DNA of 64,000 nt from Acetobacter malorum (GCF_002153605.1 NZ_JOPG01000027.1:1-64000), one strand, 5' to 3'. Shown: positions 18,392 to 27,320, counted from the first letter of the stretch. The notes: generated by a model from the letters alone, not told the origin. Made by a program: numbers and translations.

Positions 18392-19891
18392 TTAAGCCGC
18401 AGGGTGCGTTTGTGTATCTGCTAGCAGGGTGTCATGCCCCAGTGCGTTGAGCAGCTGTGCTGCGCGGGCGTCGGGATTCATGATCTGCACTGTCTTGCCG
18501 CGTCCTTGCAGGCGGGAGACGATTTTTTCCAGCGTATCAGCCGCACTGATGTCCCACAGCCGCGCGTCTTTCAGGTCCAGCACGATGTGGCTGGCGGTAT
18601 CCTGAAAATCGACGGCGTCAGACAGCAGGCTGGCGGAGGCAAAAAAGACCTGCCCCTGCACGTGGTAGGTGCGGGTGGTGCCATCAGCGCTCAGCGTGTT
18701 GTTCACTTTCAGAAGCGTCATGACCTGAAAGGAGAAGAACAGCCCGCTGAGCAACACGCCACAGGCCACCCCGGCGGCCAGATCATGCGTGAGGACCACC
18801 ACGATAACCGTCACCAGCATGACAGTGGAAGACAGACGCGGATGCCGCACAAGGTCACGCAGGGACGACCATGAGAACGTGCTGACGGACACCATGATCA
18901 TGATGGCCACCAGAGCCGCTACCGGCACGCGCGCCACAAACCCGTGGCAGGCCACCAGCAGCAGAAGCAGGAAGGCCCCGGCAGTAAAGGTGGAGAGACG
19001 ACCGCGTCCACCGTAGCGGAGGTTGCCCACGGTCTGGCCGATCATCCCGCAGCCCGCCATGCCGCCAAACAGGCCAACAAACATGTTGGAAATCCCAAGC
19101 CCTGTGCATTCCATGCGCTTGTTGCTGTGGGTGTCCGTCATTTCATCCACTACGGTGGCAGTCATGAGGGATTCCAGCAGGCCGACCATCGCCATGGCGA
19201 AGGCATAGGGTAGCACGATTTTAAAGGTTTCGACCGTCATCGGCACGTGCGGCAGCGTGAGGGACGGCAGGCCGGTGGGCAGCGCGCCCAGATCAGACAC
19301 CACATGCACCGGCATGGGGACGACCATGGTCAGTCCGGTGAGCACCAGAATGCAGATAAGCGGGGAGGGAATGACGGTGGTGATGCGCGGCAGCAGATAG
19401 ACAATGGCCAGCCCCAGAGCGATCAGCGCGTAGGTGTGCCATGTGACATGCAGCATCTGCGGAATTTGGGCGGAAAAGATCAGCAGGCCGAGCGCGTTCA
19501 CAAAGCCTGTTTCTACTTCCCGTGAGACAAAGCGCATCATGCTTTGCAGCTTGAGCAGGCCAAACACAATCTGGAACGCCCCAGCCAGCAGGGTAGCGAG
19601 GAGCAGGTAATCAAACCCATACCCATGCACGAGGTCCGCCGCCACCAGAGCAACGGAGCCAGCGGCCCCGGAAATCATCCCCGGTCTGCCGCCCGTAATG
19701 GCAATGGCAATGCTGATGACAAAGGAGGCAAACAGCCCCACCGCAGGGGCCACGCCCGCTGCGTAAGAAAAGGCGATGACTTCCGGGATCAGCGCAAAGG
19801 TTCCGACCATCCCGGCCAGAACGTTTTTGACCGGATCATCCGTCCATTCTTTGAGATATTGGCTAACAGTCACGAGACCCCTTTCTGCCAT
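18392..19891 (-). CDS. SulP-family anion permease with STAS domain
   Basis: 499-residue SLC26/SulP transporter with 10-14 membrane segments. The family pattern near the start includes FALIPEVIAFSYAAGVAPAVG and GGRPGMISGAAGSVAL. A STAS domain fills the C-terminal ~100 residues (HIVLDLKDARLWDISAAD, corresponding to the conserved Asp/Ser region). Substrates in the family include sulfate, bicarbonate and dicarboxylates; the substrate is not readable here, and no sulfate-assimilation genes are adjacent. I chose ATG 19891 (MAERGLVTVSQYLKEW); ATG 19984 would add 31 residues without family similarity. Confidence 0.88.
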   Translation of the reverse strand: MAERGLVTVSQYLKEWTDDPVKNVLAGMVGTFALIPEVIAFSYAAGVAPAVGLFASFVISIAIAITGGRPGMISGAAGSVALVAADLVHGYGFDYLLLATLLAGAFQIVFGLLKLQSMMRFVSREVETGFVNALGLLIFSAQIPQMLHVTWHTYALIALGLAIVYLLPRITTVIPSPLICILVLTGLTMVVPMPVHVVSDLGALPTGLPSLTLPHVPMTVETFKIVLPYAFAMAMVGLLESLMTATVVDEMTDTHSNKRMECTGLGISNMFVGLFGGMAGCGMIGQTVGNLRYGGRGRLSTFTAGAFLLLLLVACHGFVARVPVAALVAIMIMVSVSTFSWSSLRDLVRHPRLSSTVMLVTVIVVVLTHDLAAGVACGVLLSGLFFSFQVMTLLKVNNTLSADGTTRTYHVQGQVFFASASLLSDAVDFQDTASHIVLDLKDARLWDISAADTLEKIVSRLQGRGKTVQIMNPDARAAQLLNALGHDTLLADTQTHPAA

Positions 19892-20026
19892 GTCTGGTGT
19901 TTTCTCTGATACAGGAGGGCATAAGATGGACGCGCCCGTAACGGAAAGGTTTTTCTGAGGTTTACAGCCCTTGCATGCGGTCATCTGGCGTTTGCGAGCA
20001 GCCGCTATCCGTTGGTGCGCCGGGCT

Positions 20027-20040
20027 TTATGACGTCATAA
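20027..20040. promoter_or_regulatory. 14-base perfect palindrome upstream of lpxB
   Basis: TTATGACGTCATAA lies in the 209-base spacer between divergent sulP and lpxB, 60 bases before lpxB. A perfect AT-flanked palindrome of this size suits a dimeric regulator. No regulator gene is next to it. Confidence 0.4.
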
Positions 20041-20100
20041 GCCGATATCGAACATAAAGTGGACATTGTGCTGCCTCAGGTGGCCCGGTATGCGTGAGGT

Positions 20101-21306
20101 ATGGTTGTGAACGCTCCTTCTCCCGCTGCCCCTCTGATCTGGATTCTGGCTGGTGAGGCCAGTGGTGACGTGCTGGGCGCGCGCCTGATGCACGCTTTGC
20201 GCGCCCGGAACCCGGCTATCCGCTTTGCCGGGGTGGGCGGTGTGCGCATGGAAGAGCAGGGGCTGCGCAGCCTGTTCCCCATGCGGGATCTGGCCGTGAT
20301 GGGACTTGTGGAAGTGTTGCCGCGCCTGCGTTCGCTTTCCGCCCGGCTGAATGAAGCCGTGCAGGATATTGAAGCCCGCAGGCCAGACCTTGTGGTGACC
20401 ATCGATAGCCCCGGCTTTACCCTGCGGTTGCTGAAGCGCATTGCCGGGCTCGGCATTCCGCGTGTGCATTATGTGGCCCCGCAGGTCTGGGCATGGCGGC
20501 AGAAGCGGGTGAAGGAATTCCCCGGCCTGTGGGAAGAGCTTCTGTGCCTGTTACCGTTTGAGGAAAAGTTTTTCAGCAAGCATGGCCTGCTGACCAAATT
20601 TGTCGGGCATCCGGTTTTGCAATCCGGTGCGGAGACAGGGGATGCGGCTCGGTTTTATCAGCAGCATGGTCTGAAACAGGGCGCGCGGGTGTTGATCCTG
20701 ATGCCCGGCAGTCGTCGTTCGGAAGCGCCGCGTCTTTTGCCCGTCTTCGGGAAGATGCTCGCCCTGTTGCAGCGGGACATGCCTGACGTGGTGCCGGTTA
20801 TCCCGGTCTCTCCCGTTGTGGCGGCCACAGTAGCACGAGAGACGGCGCGCTGGCCGGTTCGCCCCGTGATTGTAACGGATGTGCAGGATAAGCATGATGC
20901 ATTTGCCGCAGCCGGGGCGGCTCTGACAAAATCAGGCACCTCAACGCTGGAACTCGCGCTGGCTGGCGTGCCGATGGCTGTAACCTATCGTGTTAATCCG
21001 CTGACGGCCTTTATGGCGCGGCGGCTGATCCGGGTGCCGTATGTAGCGATGGTCAATCTGCTGGCCGGGCGGGCTATTGTGCCAGAACTGTTGCAGGAAC
21101 AGTGCCGCCCTTCCGTTCTGGCCAGTGCCGTGCGGGCGCTGTTTGAAAACCCAAAGCTGGCGAATGGGCAGAAAGATGCCTTCAAAACCGTTCTGCATGG
21201 TTTGCAGGGGCCGGGGGGTAAATTGCCAGCGGATGCGGCGGCAGAGGCTGTGCTTCAGCTTTTGGAAGATGCGGCGCAGAAAAAGAGCGGATCAGAAAAA
21301 ATTTGA
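20101..21306 (+). CDS. lpxB: lipid-A-disaccharide synthase LpxB
   Basis: Joins UDP-diacylglucosamine and lipid X to form the lipid A disaccharide at the inner membrane. 401 residues, normal length. Typical motifs: GEASGDVLGARLMHALR at the N-terminus, IDSPGFTLRLLKR, VHYVAPQVWAWRQKRVK, LLPFEEKFF, LMPGSRRSE, and AALTKSGTSTLELAL in the nucleotide-binding half. GTGAGGT sits directly before the ATG. It is alone here, without the lpxD-fabZ-lpxA genes that often precede it. The AT-rich spacer after it contains no strong terminator on this strand. Confidence 0.95.
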   Translation: MVVNAPSPAAPLIWILAGEASGDVLGARLMHALRARNPAIRFAGVGGVRMEEQGLRSLFPMRDLAVMGLVEVLPRLRSLSARLNEAVQDIEARRPDLVVTIDSPGFTLRLLKRIAGLGIPRVHYVAPQVWAWRQKRVKEFPGLWEELLCLLPFEEKFFSKHGLLTKFVGHPVLQSGAETGDAARFYQQHGLKQGARVLILMPGSRRSEAPRLLPVFGKMLALLQRDMPDVVPVIPVSPVVAATVARETARWPVRPVIVTDVQDKHDAFAAAGAALTKSGTSTLELALAGVPMAVTYRVNPLTAFMARRLIRVPYVAMVNLLAGRAIVPELLQEQCRPSVLASAVRALFENPKLANGQKDAFKTVLHGLQGPGGKLPADAAAEAVLQLLEDAAQKKSGSEKI

Positions 21307-21502
21307 TCTAAGCAAAATGTTTAACAGAAAATCGGTTCTGTATTAAGGGATTTTTCTGACTTCATCGTATTTGTTGCGTGCAGTCGGGTCGTCTTTCTGC
21401 ACCGGATTATACCCGTTTTTTTCGAATCTATTGAGCGCAAAAATTCTCTACCGCTCTTTGGAAAATACGTTTGGGTTTAAACGAATTTTTTGAGAAAATT
21501 TT

Positions 21503-21528
21503 CGGCAGGGGGGTATTCGCCCCTGCCG
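21503..21528 (-). terminator. terminator-like hairpin after hisI
   Basis: CGGCAGGGG / CCCCTGCCG stem with an 8-base loop. On the minus strand it is followed by AAAATTTTCTC, an imperfect T-run. The spacer 21307-21502 is AT-rich and holds a weak 6-base hairpin (ACAGAA / TTCTGT) that may end lpxB; I see no gene there. Confidence 0.55.
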
Positions 21529-21539
21529 GAACGCCCTGT

Positions 21540-21959
21540 TCAGGCCTTTTTGCCATACAGGGCGTTGGGGTCGATCTCGGGTTTGGTGAGTTCCACCAGC
21601 CCTTCCGGGCCAAATGCGCGGTAGAAGCAACTGCGGCGACCCGTGTGGCAGGCCACGCCAATCTGGTTGACCAGCAGCAGAACAGCATCGGCGTCGCAAT
21701 CCAGACGCGCTTCAATCAGATGCTGAATTTGCCCGGAGGTTTCCCCTTTGCGCCACAGCTTCTGGCGGCTGCGGGAGAAGTAGCAGACGCGGCCTGTTTG
21801 CAGCGTTTCCTGCAGGGCTTCACGCGTCATCCACGCAATCATCAGCACCTCGCCCGTGTCATGCTGCTGGGCAATGGCGGCAATCAGGCCTGAGCCATCA
21901 AATTTTACAACGTCCAGCATGCTGGAAAGGGCGGCGGGTGTTGGGGCCTGATAGGTCAT
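21540..21959 (-). CDS. hisI: phosphoribosyl-AMP cyclohydrolase HisI
   Basis: Opens the adenine ring of phosphoribosyl-AMP in histidine synthesis. 139 residues, the single-domain form without a HisE fusion. Motifs: TGEVLMIAWMTREAL, TSGQIQHLIEARLDCDADA (metal-binding Asp/Cys cluster) and GVACHTGRRSCFYR (Zn-binding Cys). The ATG overlaps the ygfZ stop as ATGA, showing translational coupling. No other his genes are in the window. Confidence 0.95.
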   Translation of the reverse strand: MTYQAPTPAALSSMLDVVKFDGSGLIAAIAQQHDTGEVLMIAWMTREALQETLQTGRVCYFSRSRQKLWRKGETSGQIQHLIEARLDCDADAVLLLVNQIGVACHTGRRSCFYRAFGPEGLVELTKPEIDPNALYGKKA

Positions 21960-22843
21960 GAGGATGCAGACGAGTCCGGGTTGGGTGTGGAAGAGGAAGG
22001 CTGAGGCGGCGTGAGTGCTGCGGTCAGCCAGACGGGCGGGCGGGGCACAACATGGTGGCCGCCGCAGTCCAGCGTTTGTGCAACCGCGCTGGTTTTGAGC
22101 AAGGCAAGCCCGACATGATCCTGTGAGGAGCAGAGCGTGCCAACCTCCACGCCGTTCGCCAGAACAGGGGTGCCGGGGGCGGGCAAGGGGCCGGTGCAGG
22201 CAACAGGAACCATCCGGCGTTTGACCAGAGTGCGGTAATGCATACGGGCTGTGACTTCCTGCCCCATATAGCAGCCCTTGCTCCATGAGACGCCGCCAAG
22301 CAGATCCATATTGGCTTCTGCGGCCAGTGTGCGGCCCACTTCGCAATCCTGCACGCCATCAGGCAGGCCCAGAACCAGCCGGTGCAGGTTGTAGTCCTGC
22401 GGGGTGTCCGTGGGTTCTGTGCCCTCTGGCACATCAAGCAGACGCCACCCGGCGGCAGGCAGACGCGGGTCTGCAAAGCTGATGGTGTTTTCCATCAGGG
22501 CGGCATCGGGTGCCTCGCCCCATGCGACCATGACGCGCATACCGGTGGCTTCCATCTGCACATCGGCGCGCAGGCGGAAACGGAGAAGCTGCTTGCACAG
22601 GCCTTCGGCCTGTTCACTGGCGCAGTCCAGCAGCAGGCAGGTGTCGTCCGGGTCTGCCACCAGAAAGAAATCGGCCTGCCAGCGGCCTTGTGGGGTGAGG
22701 CAGGCGGACCATGTGGCCTGTCCGGGTTCAAGGGCGGCGACATCTGCTGTGACGAGCCCTTGCAGGAACTTTACGCGGTCCGCGCCTGAGAGTTTAAGGA
22801 CGGTCCGGTTTTCCAGCAGGGCACTATGGGAAGGGGTAGGCAT
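21956..22843 (-). CDS. ygfZ: YgfZ/IBA57-like folate-binding protein
   Basis: GcvT-fold protein that supports iron-sulfur enzyme maturation or repair; the mitochondrial homologue is IBA57. 295 residues. The family signature KGCYMGQE is complete, with the key Cys at residue 191. The N-terminal region VKFLQGLVTADV is also typical. The ATG at 22843 begins MPTPSHSALLENR; an in-frame ATG 33 bases upstream is less likely. It overlaps hisI by 4 bases and lies about 30 bases after asnB on the same strand. Confidence 0.9.
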   Translation of the reverse strand: MPTPSHSALLENRTVLKLSGADRVKFLQGLVTADVAALEPGQATWSACLTPQGRWQADFFLVADPDDTCLLLDCASEQAEGLCKQLLRFRLRADVQMEATGMRVMVAWGEAPDAALMENTISFADPRLPAAGWRLLDVPEGTEPTDTPQDYNLHRLVLGLPDGVQDCEVGRTLAAEANMDLLGGVSWSKGCYMGQEVTARMHYRTLVKRRMVPVACTGPLPAPGTPVLANGVEVGTLCSSQDHVGLALLKTSAVAQTLDCGGHHVVPRPPVWLTAALTPPQPSSSTPNPDSSASS

Positions 22844-22872
22844 GACAGGTGCTCCCGATGATGGTGCAGACC

Positions 22873-24645
22873 TCAAGAGGACTGGTTGAGTGTTTCAAAA
22901 ACGTCACCCGCCGGGGCCAGCCCGCGGATATGGGTCCGGTGCCATAAGGCATAGAACAGTAACGTCCAGGCAGCGGGGCCGGTTTTACGGCCTGCCGCAG
23001 CTTGAAAGAGTGCGCGTACCCGCTCGGGTTTGGCAATTTCCTGAATGCACGCCTGTTGTGCAACCAGTTGCCCCAGTCGCGCACCGTCCTGTGCAATCCA
23101 TGCGCCAATGGGCACGGTAAAGCCCTGTTTGGGGGCAAAGGGGCGGGCTGCCGGGCAATGCTGTTCCAGCCAGCGGCGCAGCAGCCATTTGCCTTTATCC
23201 CCCCGCACGCGCAGCGTGTCGGGCAGACGCCATGCCAGATCCGCCACCACGGGGTCGAGCAGGGGAGTGCGCCCTTCCAGCCCGTGCGCCATCAGGCAAC
23301 GGTCCAGCTTGAGCAGCAGATCATTGGGGAGCCATTCGGCAATATCAACGGCCTGCGCGGCGGAAAGGCGGGTTGGGGCAGAGGGCGCAGCCATTTCGGC
23401 GGCCATAATACCATCGCGCCAGCGGGTCGGGCGACTGCGGAGAATGTCCAGACTGTCAAACATCCCGCGCCGCCACATGCGCCGGCCCCCCTGCCACCAC
23501 GGGCGCATGGCAGAGCGGTACCGGCCATAGCCAGCAAAGAGTTCGTCGCCGCCCTCACCGGAGAGGATCACGCGGACATCCTTTGTGGCTTCCTGCGCCA
23601 GAAACCATGTGGGGATAATGGCGTAATCGGCTGCCGGGTCATCCATGCAGGCCACAATGGCAGGCAGATGCTGCCAGACCTTATTGGCGGTAATGCGCAC
23701 GGTCTGGTGTTCCGCCTGCGCGCTACGGGCGAGGGCTGCTGCGGCTTCCGCTTCATTCGCGGCGTTGGGCGCATCAAAAACGGCTGTCCAGGTGCGCAAT
23801 TTTTCAGGGCGCGGCAGGCGACTCATGGCGGTTAGCAGGCTGGCGCTGTCAATCCCGCCAGACAGAAACAGGCCGAACGGCACGTCAGCGCGTTCATGGG
23901 TCTGCACGCTGTTCATGAGCGCCTCATCCAGCTGCGCCAGTGCGGTTTCTTCCGTCAGGGGCGGCTGCACTTTGGGGGAAGACGGCAGGGGCGACAGACG
24001 CTGGCGGTCCAGAATACGGCCCTGCACAATGCGGATAGTTTCACCCGGCAGCACGCGGGAAATGCCTTTGAAAATAGTGTCCCGCCCGGTGGTGAACTGA
24101 AGTTGCAGCAGTTCATCCCGCGCGGTGGAGGCGACTGTGCGGGGCGCAAGGTTGGCTGCCAGCAGCACGGCAGGTTCCGATGCAAAGGCTACACCGCCCT
24201 CAAACTCTGTGAAATACAGGGGCTTTATGCCAAACGGGTCACGGCACAGCAGTAGCTCGTCCTGTGAACTGTCATACAGCGCAATGGCATACATGCCGCG
24301 CAGATGGCGGGGGAAGTCCGCGCCGTAGCGTTCCCACAGCCGGAGGGGAGATTCGCAGTCACTGCCGGTTTTGAAGTGCTCCGGGCCAATCTGAGCCCGA
24401 ATTTCCGGGTCATTATAAATTTCGCCATTGGCGATCAGCGTGCCAGAGCCAGCGGAAAGAGGCTGGTCGCCGCCCGCAATATCAATGATGGACAGGCGGG
24501 TATGGATCAGGTCAGCATGCGGAAAGTGGGCAAAATGCGCACCATCGGGGCCGCGATGCTGGAGGGCAGCGGCCATCCGGTCCAGCACATCCTGCCCGCA
24601 GGGCTGGGTGCCGCGTGTGTAAACCAGACCGCCAATGCCGCACAT
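22873..24645 (-). CDS. asnB: glutamine-hydrolysing asparagine synthetase family protein
   Basis: 590 residues. N-terminal class II glutamine amidotransferase domain starting MCGIGG with nucleophile Cys2, then an ATP-pyrophosphatase synthetase domain with the P-loop SGGIDSASLLTA and GEGGDELFAGYGRYR. It makes asparagine from aspartate and glutamine, or in surface-polysaccharide clusters an amidated sugar. Two glycosyltransferase genes lie immediately upstream and overlap, so a role in modifying cell-surface glycans is plausible but not shown. The start ATG shares one base with the preceding stop (TGATG). Confidence 0.9.
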   Translation of the reverse strand: MCGIGGLVYTRGTQPCGQDVLDRMAAALQHRGPDGAHFAHFPHADLIHTRLSIIDIAGGDQPLSAGSGTLIANGEIYNDPEIRAQIGPEHFKTGSDCESPLRLWERYGADFPRHLRGMYAIALYDSSQDELLLCRDPFGIKPLYFTEFEGGVAFASEPAVLLAANLAPRTVASTARDELLQLQFTTGRDTIFKGISRVLPGETIRIVQGRILDRQRLSPLPSSPKVQPPLTEETALAQLDEALMNSVQTHERADVPFGLFLSGGIDSASLLTAMSRLPRPEKLRTWTAVFDAPNAANEAEAAAALARSAQAEHQTVRITANKVWQHLPAIVACMDDPAADYAIIPTWFLAQEATKDVRVILSGEGGDELFAGYGRYRSAMRPWWQGGRRMWRRGMFDSLDILRSRPTRWRDGIMAAEMAAPSAPTRLSAAQAVDIAEWLPNDLLLKLDRCLMAHGLEGRTPLLDPVVADLAWRLPDTLRVRGDKGKWLLRRWLEQHCPAARPFAPKQGFTVPIGAWIAQDGARLGQLVAQQACIQEIAKPERVRALFQAAAGRKTGPAAWTLLFYALWHRTHIRGLAPAGDVFETLNQSS

Positions 24646-25697
24646 CAGGCTTTCTCCACAGTGGAAAGAAAGTCCAACCATGCTTTCAGTACAGGCGCGG
24701 TTGCAAAAGTCTGCTCATAATCCGCACGGCCTGCTGCGGCGAGTTTAGTGGCTCGCACCGGGTCTTCCAGCACGGCGGCAAGCTGACGGGCGAGAGTGCG
24801 GTCATCTTCAACCGGGGCCAGCAGACCGTTTTCTCCTGAACGAATCAGTTCCGTGGGGCCTTGTGACGCCGCTGCAACCACCGGCTTTTCTGCCGAGAAG
24901 CCCTCAATCACCACATTCCCCAACGGTTCATGGCGCGAGGGGCAGACAAGGGCTGTGCAGGCACGAATCAGGCCACCCGGATGCGTAGCCCAGCCGGGCA
25001 TCAGCACACGGTCCGCCACGCCTTCCTTGCGGGCAAGGTCTTCCAGTGCGGCGCGTTCCGGGCCTTCCCCGGCAATAACCAGCCATACGCCCGGCAAATG
25101 GGCCATGGCGCGGATCAGCACATCAAACGCCTTGTTGGTATGCAGACGGCCTAATGCCAGCAGAAAGGGCGCGCCGGGGGGCAGGCCAGCGGGCCGGGCC
25201 GGCGCAGTATGGGCCAGTTCCGTTGCAAAATTGGGAAGGTAATGCACCCGGTCCTGCGGCCAGCCCTGTTCCCGCATCCAGCGCACCAGTCCGTGCGTAT
25301 TGCCGATAAGGTGTGAACAGCGGCGGTAATAAGACAGATCATAAAACCCGCCGAGGCGGCCTGCCAGAATCCAGTCCCCTTGCGGGGTGAAGCGGGCGGC
25401 CCTGTTCATCCACGCAACGGTGACGCGAGGGGCAAACTGTTTGAGCTGTGTGCGGAGCTGCGGGCGGGTGCGCCAGTCTGTCAGGCCTCCAAATTTAAGC
25501 TCACAGGGAGTGACGCCACCCGCCTTGAGCCGGGCGGTGCGGGCAGGGTCTCGCCGGATGATGGGGAGAACAGACAGGCCGGAGGCAGCCTGCGCCATGC
25601 AGAGTCGTTCAAAAAACAGTTCCGCCCCGCCCGTGGGCGCACCGGCCATGACATGCGCAACGCGCAGCGGGGCGGCAGAAGGGGAATGCGCAGTCAT
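24645..25697 (-). CDS. glycosyltransferase family 4 protein
   Basis: 350-residue GT-B enzyme. The N-terminal domain has VAHVMAGAPTGGAELFFERL; the C-terminal domain has the donor-site segment CPSRHEPLGNVVIEGFSAEKP, whose EPLG...E pattern is typical of GT4 retaining transferases. The acceptor and sugar are unknown; lipopolysaccharide core or exopolysaccharide assembly is likely from context. The ATG at 25697 overlaps the upstream GT9 stop as ATGA, and the stop overlaps asnB by 1 base, so the three genes are translated together. Confidence 0.88.
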   Translation of the reverse strand: MTAHSPSAAPLRVAHVMAGAPTGGAELFFERLCMAQAASGLSVLPIIRRDPARTARLKAGGVTPCELKFGGLTDWRTRPQLRTQLKQFAPRVTVAWMNRAARFTPQGDWILAGRLGGFYDLSYYRRCSHLIGNTHGLVRWMREQGWPQDRVHYLPNFATELAHTAPARPAGLPPGAPFLLALGRLHTNKAFDVLIRAMAHLPGVWLVIAGEGPERAALEDLARKEGVADRVLMPGWATHPGGLIRACTALVCPSRHEPLGNVVIEGFSAEKPVVAAASQGPTELIRSGENGLLAPVEDDRTLARQLAAVLEDPVRATKLAAAGRADYEQTFATAPVLKAWLDFLSTVEKA

Positions 25698-26602
25698 GAC
25701 CTGGTCTCCGCCAGCAGGGTGGATGCGGCCTGAGCAACAACATCCAGAGATAATCCGGCAATAGGTGCGTCTCCCTCTGGTCCGGGAGCGGCAACCCATG
25801 TGGCACAGCGCCCGGAGGGGGCATATTCCGAGGCCCGTGAGGGGCCGAACAGCCCCAGAGTCGGTGTGCCTGCGGCGGCAGCCAGATGCATCAGGCCGGA
25901 ATCGTTCCCGATAAACAGACTGCACCGGGCCAGCATGGCAGCAACCTGAGTCAGAGAGAAGCGGCCTCCGGCATCAATGGCGTCAGGCAAGGCTTCCAGC
26001 AGGGGTAAGGCGAGGGCACGTTCCTGCTCTCCGGGGCCGTAGAAAATAGCCGGTCGGGCTGCGGGGTATTGGCGGGACAGGTCGGCCCAAAGCGGCAGAT
26101 AACGCTCTGTTGGCCAGATTTTTCCGGTCCAGTTGGCTGTGGGGCCAAGGGCGATGATCGGCCCGGCATCTGAGGGAATGATCTGGCTGGCTAGCGTCTT
26201 GTCCGCCTCAGACAGCCAGACAGTCGGCATCGGCGGCGGGGAAAGGCGGAGCAACTGGCCGAGATGGTTCAGGCGCAGGCCGGGGCGACGGCCCCCGCGC
26301 ATAATCAGCCGTTTGCGGGTGCGCAGGAAAAATGTGGTGGCGGAGCCGCGCAGATCGATCGCCAGATCCCACTTCTGGCCGATGCAGGCTTTCCACAAAT
26401 CCAGCCAGTGCCGGTCATGCGTGCGCTTGGTCATGACGATCACGCGCTCGAGTCCGGGCAAGTTCTCAAATAATCCGGCCGCCACAGGCCCGCAGGCAAT
26501 GGTAAAGCGCGCATTGGGATAGGTGCGGATGAGGTGGGCCAGAAGGCCGGTGGAGAGCACGGCATCGCCAAGCCGTGTGGCCGTGATGAAGAGAATGCGC
26601 AT
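25694..26602 (-). CDS. glycosyltransferase family 9 (heptosyltransferase-like)
   Basis: 302-residue GT-B enzyme of the ADP-heptose:LPS heptosyltransferase family (WaaC/WaaF type). MRILFITATRLGDAVLSTG at the N-terminus and GNDSGLMHLAAAAGTPTLGL with LFGPSRASEYAP at the C-terminus are the standard signatures. It probably adds a heptose-like sugar to the LPS core; the exact step is not determinable. The start at 26602 is the conserved MRILF. It is first in the overlapping GT9-GT4-asnB-ygfZ-hisI run. Confidence 0.9.
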   Translation of the reverse strand: MRILFITATRLGDAVLSTGLLAHLIRTYPNARFTIACGPVAAGLFENLPGLERVIVMTKRTHDRHWLDLWKACIGQKWDLAIDLRGSATTFFLRTRKRLIMRGGRRPGLRLNHLGQLLRLSPPPMPTVWLSEADKTLASQIIPSDAGPIIALGPTANWTGKIWPTERYLPLWADLSRQYPAARPAIFYGPGEQERALALPLLEALPDAIDAGGRFSLTQVAAMLARCSLFIGNDSGLMHLAAAAGTPTLGLFGPSRASEYAPSGRCATWVAAPGPEGDAPIAGLSLDVVAQAASTLLAETRS

Positions 26603-26756
26603 TGGACGGATTCTATACGGGCCTCGCCCTGTTTTTCCAAGAGTAAGAAGGAGATAGCCGCCGCTATGCCGTATTCTGGCCCACAAGCGGGTCCACAAGG
26701 GCTGGGGATGGACATTTGCACGGCCTGTGTCATGAACCGCAGGTATTCCGACATCC

Positions 26757-26772
26757 GCCCGAAGGTTCGGGC
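26757..26772. promoter_or_regulatory. 16-base palindrome upstream of secreted hypothetical gene
   Basis: GCCCGAAGGTTCGGGC is a 7-2-7 palindrome, 32 bases before the ATG at 26805 in the divergent spacer from the GT9 gene. The two-base centre is too tight for an RNA loop, so protein binding is more plausible than a hairpin. Confidence 0.35.
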
Positions 26773-26804
26773 AGGACACGTCGTGCAGGACAGGGAAATT
26801 GGGA

Positions 26805-27197
26805 ATGAGGAAAGGTTTTTTTCTGGTTTTGGGTGGTCTGCTGGCGGGCGTTGCCCTGGCAGACTCCGGGGCCGCTCAGGCAGCAACCGGCGCATGGGGT
26901 GCCCCTGCATGTGGGGCAGAGCCCACGGCACCGTCTGTCGATGTGTCTTCCGTTGAGCGGTACAATGCCAGCGTGGACAAGGTGACGGCGTATGAAAAGG
27001 CCGCCCGGGCATACAACACCTGTGTGGCGCGCACCGCCAACAAGGAAGAGACCGCCATCAGTAATGAAGCGCGTGAGAAAATCGCGCATATTCATGAAGG
27101 CAGCGCTGTGGTGCAGAAGCGGATTGCCGGGAATTTTGTGCATCTGACGGCCTTCCTGAAAGCAGCCAGCGCAAAATTCGGCGGTGGCGCGCACTAA
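26805..27197 (+). CDS. secreted hypothetical protein, two cysteines
   Basis: 130 residues that I do not recognise as a named family. An N-terminal signal peptide is clear: MRKGFFLVLGGLLAGVALA, then a cleavage region ending SGAAQA. The mature part has two Cys (APACGAEP and YNTCVAR) that could form a disulfide, and a helical segment rich in Ala, Lys and Glu. It is therefore probably a small periplasmic protein. A TTG two codons upstream could also start it. Next on the strand is the YfgM-like gene after a 124-base spacer with a long inverted repeat. Confidence 0.7.
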   Translation: MRKGFFLVLGGLLAGVALADSGAAQAATGAWGAPACGAEPTAPSVDVSSVERYNASVDKVTAYEKAARAYNTCVARTANKEETAISNEAREKIAHIHEGSAVVQKRIAGNFVHLTAFLKAASAKFGGGAH

Positions 27198-27250
27198 AGC
27201 GCCTCCTTCTGCCGCGTATGATAAGGGGTGTCTTTCTCGCAGGTGACTTG

Positions 27251-27298
27251 TATGATGTGTGTGCATAGGGCAGAAGTGCCGATTACACACGCATCATA
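27251..27298 (+). promoter_or_regulatory. long imperfect inverted repeat before the yfgM-bamB-der run
   Basis: TATGATGTGTGTG (27251-27263) and CACACGCATCATA (27286-27298) pair over 13 bases with a single T-G position that is allowed in RNA. The 22-base loop contains a second small stem GGCA-gaag-TGCC. It ends 22 bases before the GTG at 27321 and has no T-run, so it may be a leader structure or an operator. Confidence 0.5.
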
Positions 27299-27320
27299 GT
27301 CAGAACGGGACCAGCCAGAC

